A stretch of 64,000 bases of DNA from Ecdyonurus torrentis (Eukaryota > Arthropoda > Insecta > Ephemeroptera > Heptageniidae), in the NCBI GenBank assembly GCA_949318235.1, contig OX439129.1, forward strand, positions 992,001 to 1,056,000, in the 5' to 3' direction. Position 1 is the stretch's first letter. Every line of letters starts with the position of its first letter. Positions 11,164 through 23,715 of the stretch are shown here, piece after piece. A program made the translations under genes and the position numbers. Below the pieces are notes generated by a model. It saw only the letters and a list, made by a program, of their open reading frames with translations, was not told the DNA's origin and did no database searches.

Positions 11164-11650
11164 ATATAAATTTGAAGGAATAAGTATATAAGCATAAAAT
11201 AAGAGAATTTATGTTACTTTTGTTTTTTGTGCTGTAAATGCGTCTTAATGTAATTAAATATATATTTTTTTCATAGATGATGAGGTCATCATATTTTTTT
11301 AATGAGGGAGTGAACATAAAGTGATTTTAATATAAAATAAAAAGAGTAATCAAGTTCTAACTTATACTGCAAATATTTTAATTCTGATGTTTTATTCTGA
11401 AATGTTTAATTTTCATTATATCATATTTCTGTATTATTTGAATATAAATTTAGTTTCATATTGTTTACTTAATTATAAAAAAAAAGAAGATATATGTGAG
11501 AAAATAGGAGACTTTGAGTTTATATATAAAAATAATGATAATAATTTGAAATCTTTGCAAAATTATATTTTGAAATATTTTGTGTTATAAATAAACATAT
11601 ATTATGTTTAATTTTGTTTTCGGTCAAACGCCGACGAGGGCTCTTCTTGT
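11164..11650. other. AT-rich internal spacer of the LTR element
   Basis: Very AT-rich, with an open frame of 67 codons at 11387-11590 whose product is dominated by Asn, Tyr, Phe, Ile and Lys. Composition explains it and I do not call it a gene. The last 35 bases (from about 11622) switch to GC-rich sequence ('cggtcaaacgccgacgaggg'), which may be a conserved 3' remnant of the parent element near its purine tract. Confidence 0.5.
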
Positions 11651-11661
11651 AGCGGCGGGGA
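11651..11661 (+). other. Polypurine-like tract before the 3' LTR
   Basis: AGCGGCGGGGA directly abuts the TGTCACG start of the 3' LTR. It is purine-rich with two C interruptions. By position it is the plus-strand priming site, although it is short and imperfect. Confidence 0.55.
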
Positions 11662-12118
11662 TGTCACGTAATCACGTAAGCTAAAGTGATAAGCGAGTTA
11701 GCTTATGTATAAGGAAGATAATGTTATGAAGGTAAGTCAGCACAACTAGTTTGTTGGTGCAATCTTGACGTGACTTCGTGCTGTTTAATAAGCACAGAGA
11801 TATCAGATTAGCTAGTATAAATACTAGTTAATCCCGTCGTCGTGGAACCCAGAGGGCCCGCAGCAGGGTCAGGCGTGCCAGCCTAGACCACCGCGCAAAG
11901 CTACAACGAGACACCGCTGACTCTACGTCTACCCCGCTCTACAAGGAAGTCATCCGAAGCACAGCTTGATAAGCACGGTCATCTGTCATGTAATTATACT
12001 GTCTAATCAACTGTACACAGATGTCAATAAACATATACTTTGGTATACAGTTGTTTTTATTTGTCTCTTCCTCAGGGTCCTGTACCCTAGCAATATAAAT
12101 AACACGCCGCGCGTGACA
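11662..12118 (+). repeat. 3' LTR, 457 bp
   Basis: Gap-free counterpart of 9629-10085 with the same TGTCACG...CGTGACA ends. By eye there are about 14 mismatches in total. About seven fall in the first 430 bases and seven in the last 30 bases ('caatataaataacacgccgc' here against 'atatataactaacacgctta'). TATAAATA is at 11816-11823 and AATAAA at 12026-12031. Confidence 0.95.
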
Positions 12119-12122
12119 ATAT
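12119..12122. repeat. Target site duplication (right), ATAT
   Basis: ATAT follows the 3' LTR, and the satellite monomer resumes as 'atatctcggaaattaataaag'. Confidence 0.88.
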
Positions 12123-15100
12123 CTCGGAAATTAATAAAGCTACAGGCTTGCATTTAAACTAAAATGTAGGACTAACAGACTTGCAAACAAAAGGTTATTA
12201 CACCTTAATCGCTCCAATGCAAACTTTCGCAGTTATAGAGAATCTCAGTGCTTTCTCATCGTACTTTTTAGACTGTGAATACGATATTTGATGATATCTC
12301 CGAAAACAATAAAGCTACAGGCTTGCATTGTGAACTTAAATGTAGGACTATTAGACTTGCAAAGGAAAGGTAATTACACCTTAATCGCTCCAATGCAAAC
12401 TTTCGCAGTTATATAGAATTTTAGTGCTTTCTCATCGTACTTTTTAGACTGTGAATACGATTTTTGATGATATCTCGGAAATTAATAAAGCTACAGGCTT
12501 GCGGTTTAAACTAAAATGTAGGACTAATAGACTTGCAAAGAAAAGGTTATTACACCTTAATCGCTTCAATGCAAACGTTCGCAGTTATAGAGAATCTCAG
12601 TGCTTTCTCAACGGAGTTTTCAGACTAAGAATACGATTTTTGGTGATATCTTTGAAACTAATAAAGCTACAGGCATGCGGTTTGAACTGAAATGGACTAA
12701 CAGACTTGCAAAGAAATGATTATTACACCTTAATTGCTCCAATGCAAACTTTCGCATGTATAGAATATCTCAGTGCTTTCTCGTCGTACTTTTTAGACTA
12801 CGAATAAGATTTTTGATGATATCTCCGAAACTAATAAAGCTACAGTCTTGCGGTTTGAACTAAAATGTAGGACTAACAGACTTGCAAAGAAAAGGTTATT
12901 ACACCTTAATCGCTTCAATGCAAACGTTCGCAGTTATTAGAGAATCTCAGTGCTTTCTCATCGTACTTTTTAGACTGTAAATACGATTATTGATGATATC
13001 TCCGACACTATTAAAGCTACAGGCTTGCGGTGTGAACTTAAATTTAGGAGTAACTGACTTGCAAAGAAAGGGTTATTATATCTTAATCGCTACAATGCAA
13101 ACTTTCGCAGTTATAGAGAATCTCAGTGCTTTCTCATCGTACTTTTTATACTGTGAATACGATTTTTTAAGATATCTCCGAAACTAATAAAGCTACAGGC
13201 TTGCGGTTGGAACTAAAATGTAGGACTAACAGACTTGCAAAGAAAAGGTAATAACACCTTATTCGCTCCATTGCAAACTTTCGCAGTTATTAGAGAATCT
13301 CAGTGCTTTCTCATCGTACTTTTTAGACTGTGAATACGATTTTTTAAGATATCTCCGAAACTAATAAAGCTACAGGCTTGCGGTTGGAACTCAAATGTAG
13401 GACTAACAGACTTGCAAAGAAAAGGTAATAACACCTTATTCGCTCCATTGCAAACTTTCGCAGTTATTAGAGAATCTCAGTGCTTTCTCATCGTACTTTT
13501 TAGACTGTGAATACGATTTTTTAAGATATCTCCGAAACTAATAAAGCTACAGGCTTGCGATTAGAACTAAAATGTAGGACTAACAGACTTGCAAAGAAAA
13601 GCTAATAACACCTTATTTGCTCCAATGCAAACTTTCGCAGTTATATAGAATCTCATGCTTTCTCACCGTAGTTTTTAGACTAAGAATACGATTTTTGGTG
13701 ATATCTTTGAAACTAATAAAGCTACAGGCATGCGGTTTGAACTGAAATGGACTAACAGACTTGCAAAGAAAAGATTATTACACCTTATTCGCTCCAACGC
13801 AAACTTTCGCAGGTATAGAATATCTCAGTGCTTTCTCGTCGTACTTTTTAGACTACGAATAAGATTTTTGATGATATCTCCGAAACTAATAAAGCTACAG
13901 GCTTGCGGTTTGAACTTAAATGTAGGAATAACAGACTTGCAAAGAAATGGTTATTACACCTGAATCGCTCTATTGCAAACTTTCGCAGTTATTAGAGAAT
14001 CTCAGTGCTTTCTCATCGTACTTTTTAGACTGTAAATACGATTATTGATAATATCTCTGACACTATTAAAGCTACAGGCTTGCGGTGTGAACTTAAATGT
14101 AGGAGTCACTGACTTGCAAAGAAAGGGTTATTACATCTTAATCGCTACAATGCAAACTTTCGCAGTTATAGAGAATCTCAGTGCTTTCTCACCGTAGTTT
14201 TTAGACTGTGAATACGATTTTTGATGATATCTCCGGCACTAATAAAGCTACAGGCTTGCTTTGTGAACCTTAATGTAGGACTATTAGACTTGCAAAGGAA
14301 ATGTAATTACACCTTAATCGCTCCAATGCAAACTTGTGCAGTTATATAGAATTTTAGTGCTTTCTCATCGTACTTTTTAGACTGTGAATACGATTTTTGA
14401 TGATATCTCGGAAATTAATAAAGCTACAGGCTTGCGGTTTAAACTAAAATGTAGGTCTAACAGACTTGCAAAGGAAAGGTAATAACATCTTATTCGCTCC
14501 ATTGCAAACTTTCGCAGTTATTAGAGAATCTCAGTGCTTTCTCATCGTACTTTTTAGACTGTAAATACGATTATTGATGATATCTCCGACACTATTAAAG
14601 CTACAGGCTTGCGGTGTGAATTTAAATGTAGGAGTAACTAACTTGCAAAGAAAAGGTTATTACATCTTAATCGCTCCAATGCAAACTTTCGCAGGTATAG
14701 CATATCTCAGTGCTTTCTCGTCGTACTTTTTAGACTACGAATAAGATTTTTGATGATATCTCCGAAACTAATAAAGCTACAGGCATGCGTATTGATCTAA
14801 AATGTAGGACTAACAGACTTGCAAAGAAATGGTTATTACACCTGAATCGCTCCATTGCAAACTTTCGCAGTTATTAGAGAATCTCAGTGTTTTCTCATCG
14901 TACTTTTTAGACTGTGAATACGATTATTGATGATATCTCCGACACTATTAAAGCTACAGGCTTGCGGTGTGAACTTAAATGTAGGAGTAACTGACTTTCA
15001 AAGAAAAGGTTATTACATCTTAATCGTTACAATGCAAACTTTCGCAGTTATAGAGAATCGCAGTGCTTTCTCATCGTACATTTTTGACTGTGAATACGAT

Positions 15101-16675
15101 TTTTGATTATATCTCCGAAGCTAATAAAGCTACAGGCTTGCGGTTTGAACTAGAATGTAGGACTAACAGACTTGCAAAGAAAAGTTTATTACACTTTAAT
15201 CACTCCAATGCAAACTTTCGCAGTTATAGAGAATCTCAGTCCTTTCTCAGTGTACTTTTTAGACTGTGAATACGATTTTTGATGATATCTCCGAAACTAA
15301 TAAAGCTACAGGCTTGCGGTTTGAATATAAAATTTAGGACTAACAGACTTGCAAAAAAAGGTTATTACACCTTAATCGCTTCAATGCAAACGTTCGCAGT
15401 TATAGAGAATCTTAGTGCTTTCTCAACGGAGTTTTCAGACTAAGAATACGATGCTTGATGATATCTTTGAAACTAATAAAGCAACAGGCAAGCGGTTTGA
15501 ACTAAAATATAGGACTAACAGACTTGCAAAGAAAAGGTTATTACACCTTAATCGCTTCAATGCAAACATTCGCAGATATAGAGAATCTCAGTGCTTTTTC
15601 AACGTAGTTTTCAGACTAAGAATACGATTTTTGATAATATCTTTAAAACTAATAAAGCTACAGGCATGCAGTTTGAACTGAAATGAAGGACTAACAGACT
15701 TGCAAAGAAAAGGTTGTTACACCTTAATCGCTCCAATGCAAACTTTCGCAGGTATAGAATATCTCAGTGCTTTCTCGTCGTACTTTTTAGACTACGAATA
15801 AGATTTTTGATGATATCTCTGAAACTAATAAAGCGACAGGCTTTCGGTTTGAACTAAAATGTAGGACTAACAGACTTGCAAAGAAATGGTTATTACACCT
15901 GAATTGCTCCATTGCAAACTTTCGCAGTTATTAGAGAATCTCATTGCTTTCTCATCGTACTTTTTAGACTGTGAATACGATTATTGATGATATCTCCGAA
16001 ACTATTAAAGCTACAGGCTTGCGGTTTGAACTAAAATGTAGGACTAACAGACTTGCAAAGAAAAGGTTATAACACCTTAATCGCTTCAATGCAAACATTC
16101 GCAGTTATAGAGAATCTCAGTGCTTTCTCAACGTAATTTTCAGACTAGGAATACGATTTTTGATGATATCTCCGAAACTATTAAAGCTACAGGCTTGCTG
16201 TTTGAACTAAAATGTAGGACTAACAGACTTGCAAAGAAACAATTATTACACCTGAATTGCTATATTGCAAATTTTCGCAGTTATTAGAGAATCTCAGTGC
16301 TTTCTCATCGTACTTTTTAGACTGTGAATACGATTATTGATGATATCTCCGAAACTATTAAAGCTACAGGCTTGCGGTGTGAACTTAAATGTAGGAGTAA
16401 CTGACTTGCAAAGAAAAGGTTATTACATCTTAATCGCTACAATGCAAACTTTCGCAGTTATAGAAAATCTCAGTGCTTTCTCATCGTACTTTTTAGACTG
16501 TGAATACGATTTTTGAAGATATCTCCGAAACTAATAAAGCTACAAGCCTGCGGTTGTAACTAAAATGTATGACTAATAGACTTGCAAAGGAAAGGTAATT
16601 ACACCTTAATCGCTCCAATGCAAATTTGTGCAGTTATATAGAATTTTAGTGCTTTCTCATCGTACTTTTTAGACT
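12123..16675. repeat. 176-bp satellite array, block 3 (diverged mixed monomers)
   Basis: Head-to-tail monomers without a clean long period. The block carries types that later appear in HORs: 'cggaaattaataaag' (12473), 'gaaatggactaac' with its 3-bp deletion (12690 and 13744), and 'gtgtgaacttaaatgtaggag'. It also carries the 'ccggcactaataaagctac' and 'cttgcattgtgaac' types, which are missing from the core but return after 36.5 kb. A short three-copy run near 13150-13600 ('gattttttaagatatc') is a local monomer amplification. No gene is seen. Confidence 0.95.
13144..13620. repeat. Local monomer-level tandem run
   Basis: Three consecutive monomers share 'tacgattttttaagatatc' (about 13158, 13335 and 13512) and the 'gaaaaggtaataacaccttattcgctcc' family of endings. 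The spacing is 177 bp, reflecting the extra T in 'gttattagag'. This indicates recent amplification of one monomer rather than of a multi-monomer unit. Confidence 0.75.
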
Positions 16676-19600
16676 GTGAATACGATTTTTGATGATATCT
16701 CGGAAATTAATAAAGCTACAGGCTTGCGGTTTAAACTAAAATGTAGGACTAACAGACTTGCAAAGAAAAGGTTATTACACCTTAATCGCTTCAATGCAAA
16801 CGTTCGCAGTTATAGAGAATCTCAGTGCTTTCTCAACGGAGTTTTCAGACTAAGAATACGATTTCTGGTGATATCTTTGAAACTAATAAAGCTACAGGCA
16901 TGCGGTTTGAATTGAAATGGACTAACAGACTTGCAAAGAAAAGATTATTACACCTTAATCGCTCCAATGCAAACTTTCGCAGGTATAGAATATCTCAGTG
17001 CTTTCTCGTCGTACTTTTTAGACTACGAATAAGATTTTTGATGATATCTCCGAAACTAATAAAGCTACAGGCTTGCGGTTTGAACTAAAATGTAGGACTA
17101 ACAGACTTGCAAAGAAATGGTTATTACACCTGAATCGCTCCATTGCCAACTTTCGCAGTTATTAGAGAATCTCAGTGCTTTCTCATCGTACTTTTTAGAC
17201 TGTAAATACGATTATTGATGATATCTCCGACACTATTAAAGCTACAGGCTTGCGGTGTGAACTTAAATGTAGGAGTAACTGACTTGCAAAGAAAAGGTTA
17301 TTACATCTTAATCGCTACAATGCAAACTTTCGCAGTTATAGAGAATCTCAGTGCTTTCTCATCGTACTTTTTAGATTGTGAATACGATTTTTGAAGATAT
17401 CTCCGAAACTAATAAAGCTACAAGCCTGCGGTTGGAACTAAAATGTAGGACTAATAGACTTGCAAAGGAAAGGTAATTACACCTTAATCGCTCCAATGCA
17501 AATTTGTGCAGTTATATAGAATTTTAGTGCTTTCTCATCGTACTTTTTAGACTGTGAATACGATTTTTGATGATATCTCGGAAATTAATAAAGCTACAGG
17601 CTTGCGGTTTAAACTAAAATGTAGGACTAACAGACTTGCAAAGAAAAGGTTATTACACCTTAATCGCTTCAATGCAAACGTTCGCAGTTATAGAGAATCT
17701 CAGTGCTTTCTCAACGGAGTTTTCAGACTAAGAATACGATTTCTGGTGATATCTTTGAAACTAATAAAGCTACAGGCATGCGGTTTGAATTGAAATGGAC
17801 TAACAGACTTGCAAAGAAAAGATTATTACACCTTAATCGCTCCAATGCAAACTTTCGCAGGTATAGAATATCTCAGTGCTTTCTCGTCGTACTTTTTAGA
17901 CTACGAATAAGATTTTTGATGATATCTCCGAAACTAATAAAGCTACAGGCTTGCGGTTTGAACTAAAATGTAGGACTAACAGACTTGCAAAGAAATGGTT
18001 ATTACACCTGAATTGCTCCATTGCAAACTTTCGCAGTTATTAGAGAATCTCAGTGCTTTCTCATCGTACTTTTTAGACTGTGAATACGATTATTGATGAT
18101 ATCTCCGAAACTATTAAAGCTACAGGCTTGCGGTTTGAACTAAAATGTAGGACTAACAGACTTGCAAAGAAAAATTTATTACACCTGAATTGCTATATTG
18201 CAAATTTTCGCAGTTATTAGAGAATCTCAGTGCTTTCTCATCGTACTTTTTAGACTGTGAATACGATTATTGATGATATCTCCGAAACTATTAAAGCTAC
18301 AGGCTTGCGGTGTGAACTTAAATGTAGGAGTAACTGACTTGCAAAGAAAAGGTTATTACATCTTAATCGCTACAATGCAAACTTTCGCAGTTATAGAGAA
18401 TCTCAGTGCTTTCTCATCGTACTTTTTAGACTGTGAATACGATTTTTGAAGATATCTCCGAAACTAATAAAGCTACAAGCCTGCGGTTGGAACTAAAATG
18501 TAGGACTAATAGACTTGCAAAGGAAAGGTAATTACACCTTAATCGCTCCAATGCAAATTTGTGCAGTTATATAGAATTTTAGTGCTTTCTCATCGTACTT
18601 TTTAGACTGTGAATACGATTTTTGATGATATCTCGGAAATTAATAAAGCTACAGGCTTGCGGTTTAAACTAAAATGTAGGACTAACAGACTTGCAAAGAA
18701 AAGGTTATTACACCTTAATCGCTTCAATGCAAACGTTCGCAGTTATAGAGAATCTCAGTGCTTTCTCAACGGAGTTTTCAGACTAAGAATACGATTTCTG
18801 GTGATATCTTTGAAACAAATAAAGCTACAGGCATGCGGTTTGAATTGAAATGGACTAACAGACTTGCAAAGAAAAGATTATTACACCTTAATCGCTCCAA
18901 TGCAAACTTTCGCAGGTATAGAATATCTCAGTGCTTTCTCGTCGTACTTTTTAGACTACGAATAAGATTTTTGATGATATCTCCAAAACTAATAAAGCTA
19001 CAGGCTTGCGGTTTGAACTAAAATGTAGGACTAACAGACTTGCAAAGAAATGGTTATTACACCTGAATCGCTCCATTGCCAACTTTCGCAGTTATTAGAG
19101 AATCTCAGTGCTTTCTCATCGTACTTTTTAGACTGTAAATACGATTATTGATGATATCTTTGACACTATTAAAGCTACAGGTTTGCGGTGTGAACTTAAA
19201 TGTAGGAGTCACTGACTTGCAAAGAAAGGGTTATTACATCTTAATCGCTACAATGCAAACTTTCGCAGTTATAGAGAATCTCAGTGCTTTCTCATCGTAC
19301 TTTTTAGACTGTGAATACGATTTTTGATGCTATCTCCGAAACTAATAAAGCTACAGGCTTGCGGTTTGAACTAAAATGTAGGACTAACAGACTTGCAAAG
19401 AAAAAATTATTACACCTGAATTGCTCCATTGCAAACTTTCGCAGTTATTAGAGAATCTCAGTGCTTTCTCATCGTACTTTTTAGACTGTAAATACGATTA
19501 TTGATGATATCTTTGACACTATTAAAGCTACAGGCTTGCGGTGTGAACTTAAATGTAGGAGTCACTGACTTGCAAAGAAAGGGTTATTACATCTTAATCG

Positions 19601-19759
19601 CTACAATGCAAACTTTCGCAGTTATAGAGAATCTCAGTGCTTTCTCATCGTACTTTTTAGACTGTGAATACGATTTTTGATGCTATCTCCGAAACTAATA
19701 AAGCTACAGGCTTGCGGTTTGAACTAAAATGTAGGACTAACAGACTTGCAAAGAAATGG

Positions 19760-22577
19760 TTATTACACCTGAATTGCTCCATTGCAAACTTTCGCAGTTA
19801 TTAGAGAATCTCAGTGCTTTCTCATCGTACTTTTTAGACTGTGAATACGATTATTGATGATATCTCTGAAACTATTAAAGCTACAGGCTTGCGGTTTGAA
19901 CTAAAATGTAGGACTAACAGACTTGCAAAGAAAAATTTATTACACCTGAATTGCTATATTGCAAATTTTCGCAGTTATTAGAGAATCTCAGTGCTTTCTC
20001 ATCGTACTTTTTAGACTGTGAATACGATTATTGATGATATCTCCGAAACTATTAAAGCTACAGGCTTGCGGTGTGAACTTAAATGTAGGAGTAACTGACT
20101 TGCAAAGAAAAGGTTATTACATCTTAATCGCTACAATGCAAACTTTCGCAGTTATAGAGAATCTCAGTGCTTTCTCATCGTACTTTTTAGACTGTGAATA
20201 CGATTTTTGATGCTATCTCCGAAACTAATAAAGCTACAGGCTTGCGGTTTGAACTAAAATGTAGGACTAAGAGACTTGCAAAGAAAAAATTATTACACCT
20301 GAATTGCTCCATTGCAAACTTTCGCAGTTATTAGAGAATCTCAGTGCTTTCTCATCGTACTTTTTAGACTGTGAATACGATTATTGATGATATCTCCAAA
20401 ACTATTAAAGCTACAGGCTTGCGGTTTGAACTAAAATGTAGGACTAACAGACTTGCAAAGAAAAATTTATTACACCTGAATTGCTATATTGCAAATTTTC
20501 GCAGTTATTAGAGAATCTCAGTGTATTCTCATCGTACTTTTTAGACTGTGAATACGATTATTGATGATATCTCCGAAACTATTAAAGCTACAGGCTTGCG
20601 GTGTGAACTTAAATGTAGGAGTAACTGACTTGCAAAGAAAAGGTTATTACATCTTAATCGCTACAATGCAAACTTTCGCAGTTATAGAGAATCTCAGTGC
20701 TTTCTCATCGTACTTTTTAGACTGTGAATACGATTTTTGAAGATATCTCCGAAACTAATAAAGCTACAAGCCTGCGGTTGGAACTAAAATGTAGGACTAA
20801 TAGACTTGCAAAGGAAAGGTAATTACACCCTAATCGCTCCAATGCAAATTTGTGCAGTTATATAGAATTTTAGTGCTTTCTCATCGTACTTTTTAGACTG
20901 TGAATACGATTTTTGATGATATCTCGGAAATTAATAAAGCTACAGGCTTGCGGTTTAAACTAAAATGTAGGACTAACAGACTTGCAAAGAAAAGGTTATT
21001 ACACCTTAATCGCTTCAATGCAAACGTTCGCAGTTATAGAGAATCTCAGTGCTTTCTCAACGGAGTTTTCAGACTAAGAATACGATTTCTGGTGATATCT
21101 TTGAAACAAATAAAGCTACAGGCATGCGGTTTGAATTGAAATGGACTAACAGACTTGCAAAGAAAAGATTATTACACCTGAATTGCTCCATTGCAAACTT
21201 TCGCAGTTATTAGAGAATCTCAGTGCTTTCTCATCGTACTTTTTAGACTGTGAATACGATTATTGATGATATCTCTGAAACTATTAAAGCTACAGGCTTG
21301 CGGTTTGAACTAAAATGTAGGACTAACAGACTTGCAAAGAAAAATTTATTACACCTGAATTGCTATATTGCAAATTTTCGCAGTTATTAGAGAATCTCAG
21401 TGCTTTCTCATCGTACTTTTTAGACTGTGAATACGATTATTGATGATATCTCCGAAACTATTAAAGCTACAGGCTTGCGGTGTGAACTTAAATGTAGGAG
21501 TAACTGACTTGCAAAGAAAAGGTTATTACATCTTAATCGCTACAATGCAAACTTTCGCAGTTATAGAGAATCTCAGTGCTTTCTCATCGTACTTTTTAGA
21601 CTGTGAATACGATTTTTGATGCTATCTCCGAAACTAATAAAGCTACAGGCTTGCGGTTTGAACTAAAATGTAGGACTAAGAGACTTGCAAAGAAAAAATT
21701 ATTACACCTGAATTGCTCCATTGCAAACTTTCGCAGTTATTAGAGAATCTCAGTGCTTTCTCATCGTACTTTTTAGACTGTGAATACGATTATTGATGAT
21801 ATCTCCAAAACTATTAAAGCTACAGGCTTGCGGTTTGAACTAAAATGTAGGACTAACAGACTTGCAAAGAAAAATTTATTACACCTGAATTGCTATATTG
21901 CAAATTTTCGCAGTTATTAGAGAATCTCAGTGTATTCTCATCGTACTTTTTAGACTGTGAATACGATTATTGATGATATCTCCGAAACTATTAAAGCTAC
22001 AGGCTTGCGGTGTGAACTTAAATGTAGGAGTAACTGACTTGCAAAGAAAAGGTTATTACATCTTAATCGCTACAATGCAAACTTTCGCAGTTATAGAGAA
22101 TCTCAGTGCTTTCTCATCGTACTTTTTAGACTGTGAATACGATTTTTGAAGATATCTCCGAAACTAATAAAGCTACAAGCCTGCGGTTGGAACTAAAATG
22201 TAGGACTAATAGACTTGCAAAGGAAAGGTAATTACACCCTAATCGCTCCAATGCAAATTTGTGCAGTTATATAGAATTTTAGTGCTTTCTCATCGTACTT
22301 TTTAGACTGTGAATACGATTTTTGATGATATCTCGGAAATTAATAAAGCTACAGGCTTGCGGTTTAAACTAAAATGTAGGACTAACAGACTTGCAAAGAA
22401 AAGGTTATTACACCTTAATCGCTTCAATGCAAACGTTCGCAGTTATAGAGAATCTCAGTGCTTTCTCAACGGAGTTTTCAGACTAAGAATACGATTTCTG
22501 GTGATATCTTTGAAACAAATAAAGCTACAGGCATGCGGTTTGAATTGAAATGGACTAACAGACTTGCAAAGAAAAGA
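19760..22577. repeat. Recent tandem duplication of a 1409-bp HOR segment
   Basis: Private variants recur exactly 1409-1410 bp apart: 'ggactaagagacttgc' (about 20265 and 21674), 'cagtgtattctcatcg' (about 20519 and 21929), 'attacaccctaatcg' (about 20823 and 22232) and 'ctctgaaactattaaag' (about 19863 and 21272). The two copies are about 19760-21168 and 21169-22577. The junction monomer near 21165 is an m2/m5 hybrid ('aagattattacacctgaattg'), placing the crossover inside 'ttattacacct'. Confidence 0.85.
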
Positions 22578-23715
22578 TTATTACACCTTAATCGCTCCAA
22601 TGCAAACTTTCGCAGGTATAGAATATCTCAGTGCTTTCTCGTCGTACTTTTTAGACTACGAATAAGATTTGTGATGATATCTCCAAAACTAATTAAGCTA
22701 CAGGCTTGCGGTTTGAACTAAAATGTAGGACTAACAGACTTGCAAAGAAATGGTTATTACACCTGAATCGCTCCATTGCCAACTTTCGCAGTTATTAGAG
22801 AATCTCAGTGCTTTCTCATCGTACTTTTTAGACTGTAAATACGATTATTGATGATATCTTTGACACTATTAAAGCTACAGGCTTGCGGTGTGAACTTAAA
22901 TGTAGGAGTCACTGACTTGCAAAGAAAGGGTTATTACATCTTAATCGCTACAATGCAAACTTTCGCAGTTATAGAGAATCTCAGTGCTTTCTCATCGTAC
23001 TTTTTAGACTGTGAATACGATTTTTGATGCTATCTCCGAAACTAATAAAGCTACAGGCTTGCGGTTTGAACTAAAATGTAGGACTAACAGACTTGCAAAG
23101 AAAAAATTATTACACCTGAATTGCTCCATTGCAAACTTTCGCAGTTATTAGAGAATCTCAGTGCTTTCTCATCGTACTTTTTAGACTGTGAATACGATTA
23201 TTGATGATATCTCCGAAACTATTAAAGCTACAGGCTTGCGGTTTGAACTAAAATGTAGGACTAACAGACTTGCAAAGAAAAATTTATTACACCTGAATTG
23301 CTATATTGCAAATTTTCGCAGTTATAGAGAATCTCAGTGCTTTCTCATCGTACTTTTTAGACTGTGAATACGATTTTTGAAGATATCTTCGAAACTATTA
23401 AAGCTACAGGCTTGCGGTGTGAACTTAAATGTAGGAGTAACTGACTTGCAAAGAAAAGGTTATTACATCTTAATCGCTACAATGCAAACTTTCGCAGTTA
23501 TAGAGAATCTCAGTGCTTTCTCATCGTACTTTTTAGACTGTGAATACGATTTTTGAAGATATCTCCGAAACTAATAAAGCTACAAGCCTGCGGTTGGAAC
23601 TAAAATGTAGGACTAATAGACTTGCAAAGGAAAGGTAATTACACCTTAATCGCTCCAATGCAAATTTGTGCAGTTATATAGAATTTTAGTGCTTTCTCAT
23701 CGTACTTTTTAGACT
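22309..23715. repeat. Representative 8-mer HOR unit (m1-m8)
   Basis: Monomer order: m1 'cggaaattaataaag' and 'gttcgcagttatagag'. m2 'gatttctggtgatatc' and 'gaaatggactaac' (3 bp shorter). m3 'gattgcca' type ('ctccattgccaac', 'gttattagag'). m4 'gactgtaaatacgattattg', 'aggagtcactgac' and 'aaagggttattacatc'. m5 'gatgctatctcc' and 'aaaaaattattacacctg'. m6 'aaaaatttattac' and 'gctatattgcaaatttt'. m7 'gtgtgaacttaaatgtagg', 'agtaactgac' and 'ttacatcttaatcgctac'. m8 'gaagatatctcc', 'ctacaagcctgcggttgg' and 'gcaaatttgtgcagttat'. The 3-bp deletion in m2 and the 1-bp insertions in the 'gttattagag' monomers roughly cancel, giving about 1408 bp. Confidence 0.85.

Larger units (their letters stand above)
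9629..12118 (+). mobile_element. Complete non-autonomous LTR retrotransposon, 2490 bp
   Basis: The element has two 457-bp direct LTRs (9629-10085 and 11662-12118) with TG...CA ends. A primer-binding site directly abuts the 5' LTR, a short purine tract abuts the 3' LTR, and a 4-bp ATAT target duplication flanks the whole. The internal region is only 1576 bp and encodes no protease, reverse transcriptase, RNase H or integrase that I can find. It must therefore have been mobilised by enzymes of another element (a TRIM/LARD-like class). The LTRs differ at about 14 of 457 positions by eye, so the insertion is not brand new. It landed within a satellite monomer in a diverged part of the array. The 4-bp duplication leans toward a Ty3-type helper, but the family is not established. 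Confidence 0.93.

Noticed and set aside
10842..11317. Minus-strand ORFs of 117 and 123 codons, hydrophobic and possibly membrane proteins
   Set aside because: They are overlapping open frames produced by the A-rich low-complexity tract; the products are nearly all Phe, Ile, Leu, Tyr and Ser, with no family signal.
11387..11590. 67-codon plus-strand ORF in the LTR element
   Set aside because: Very AT-rich sequence with composition-driven residues (Asn, Tyr, Lys, Ile, Phe) and no recognisable motif; probably chance.
2245..12118. The 1210-bp insert and the 457-bp LTR element as the same family
   Set aside because: Their ends (TGTAG...CTACA against TGTCACG...CGTGACA), lengths and internal sequences do not match; only the ATAT target duplication is shared.
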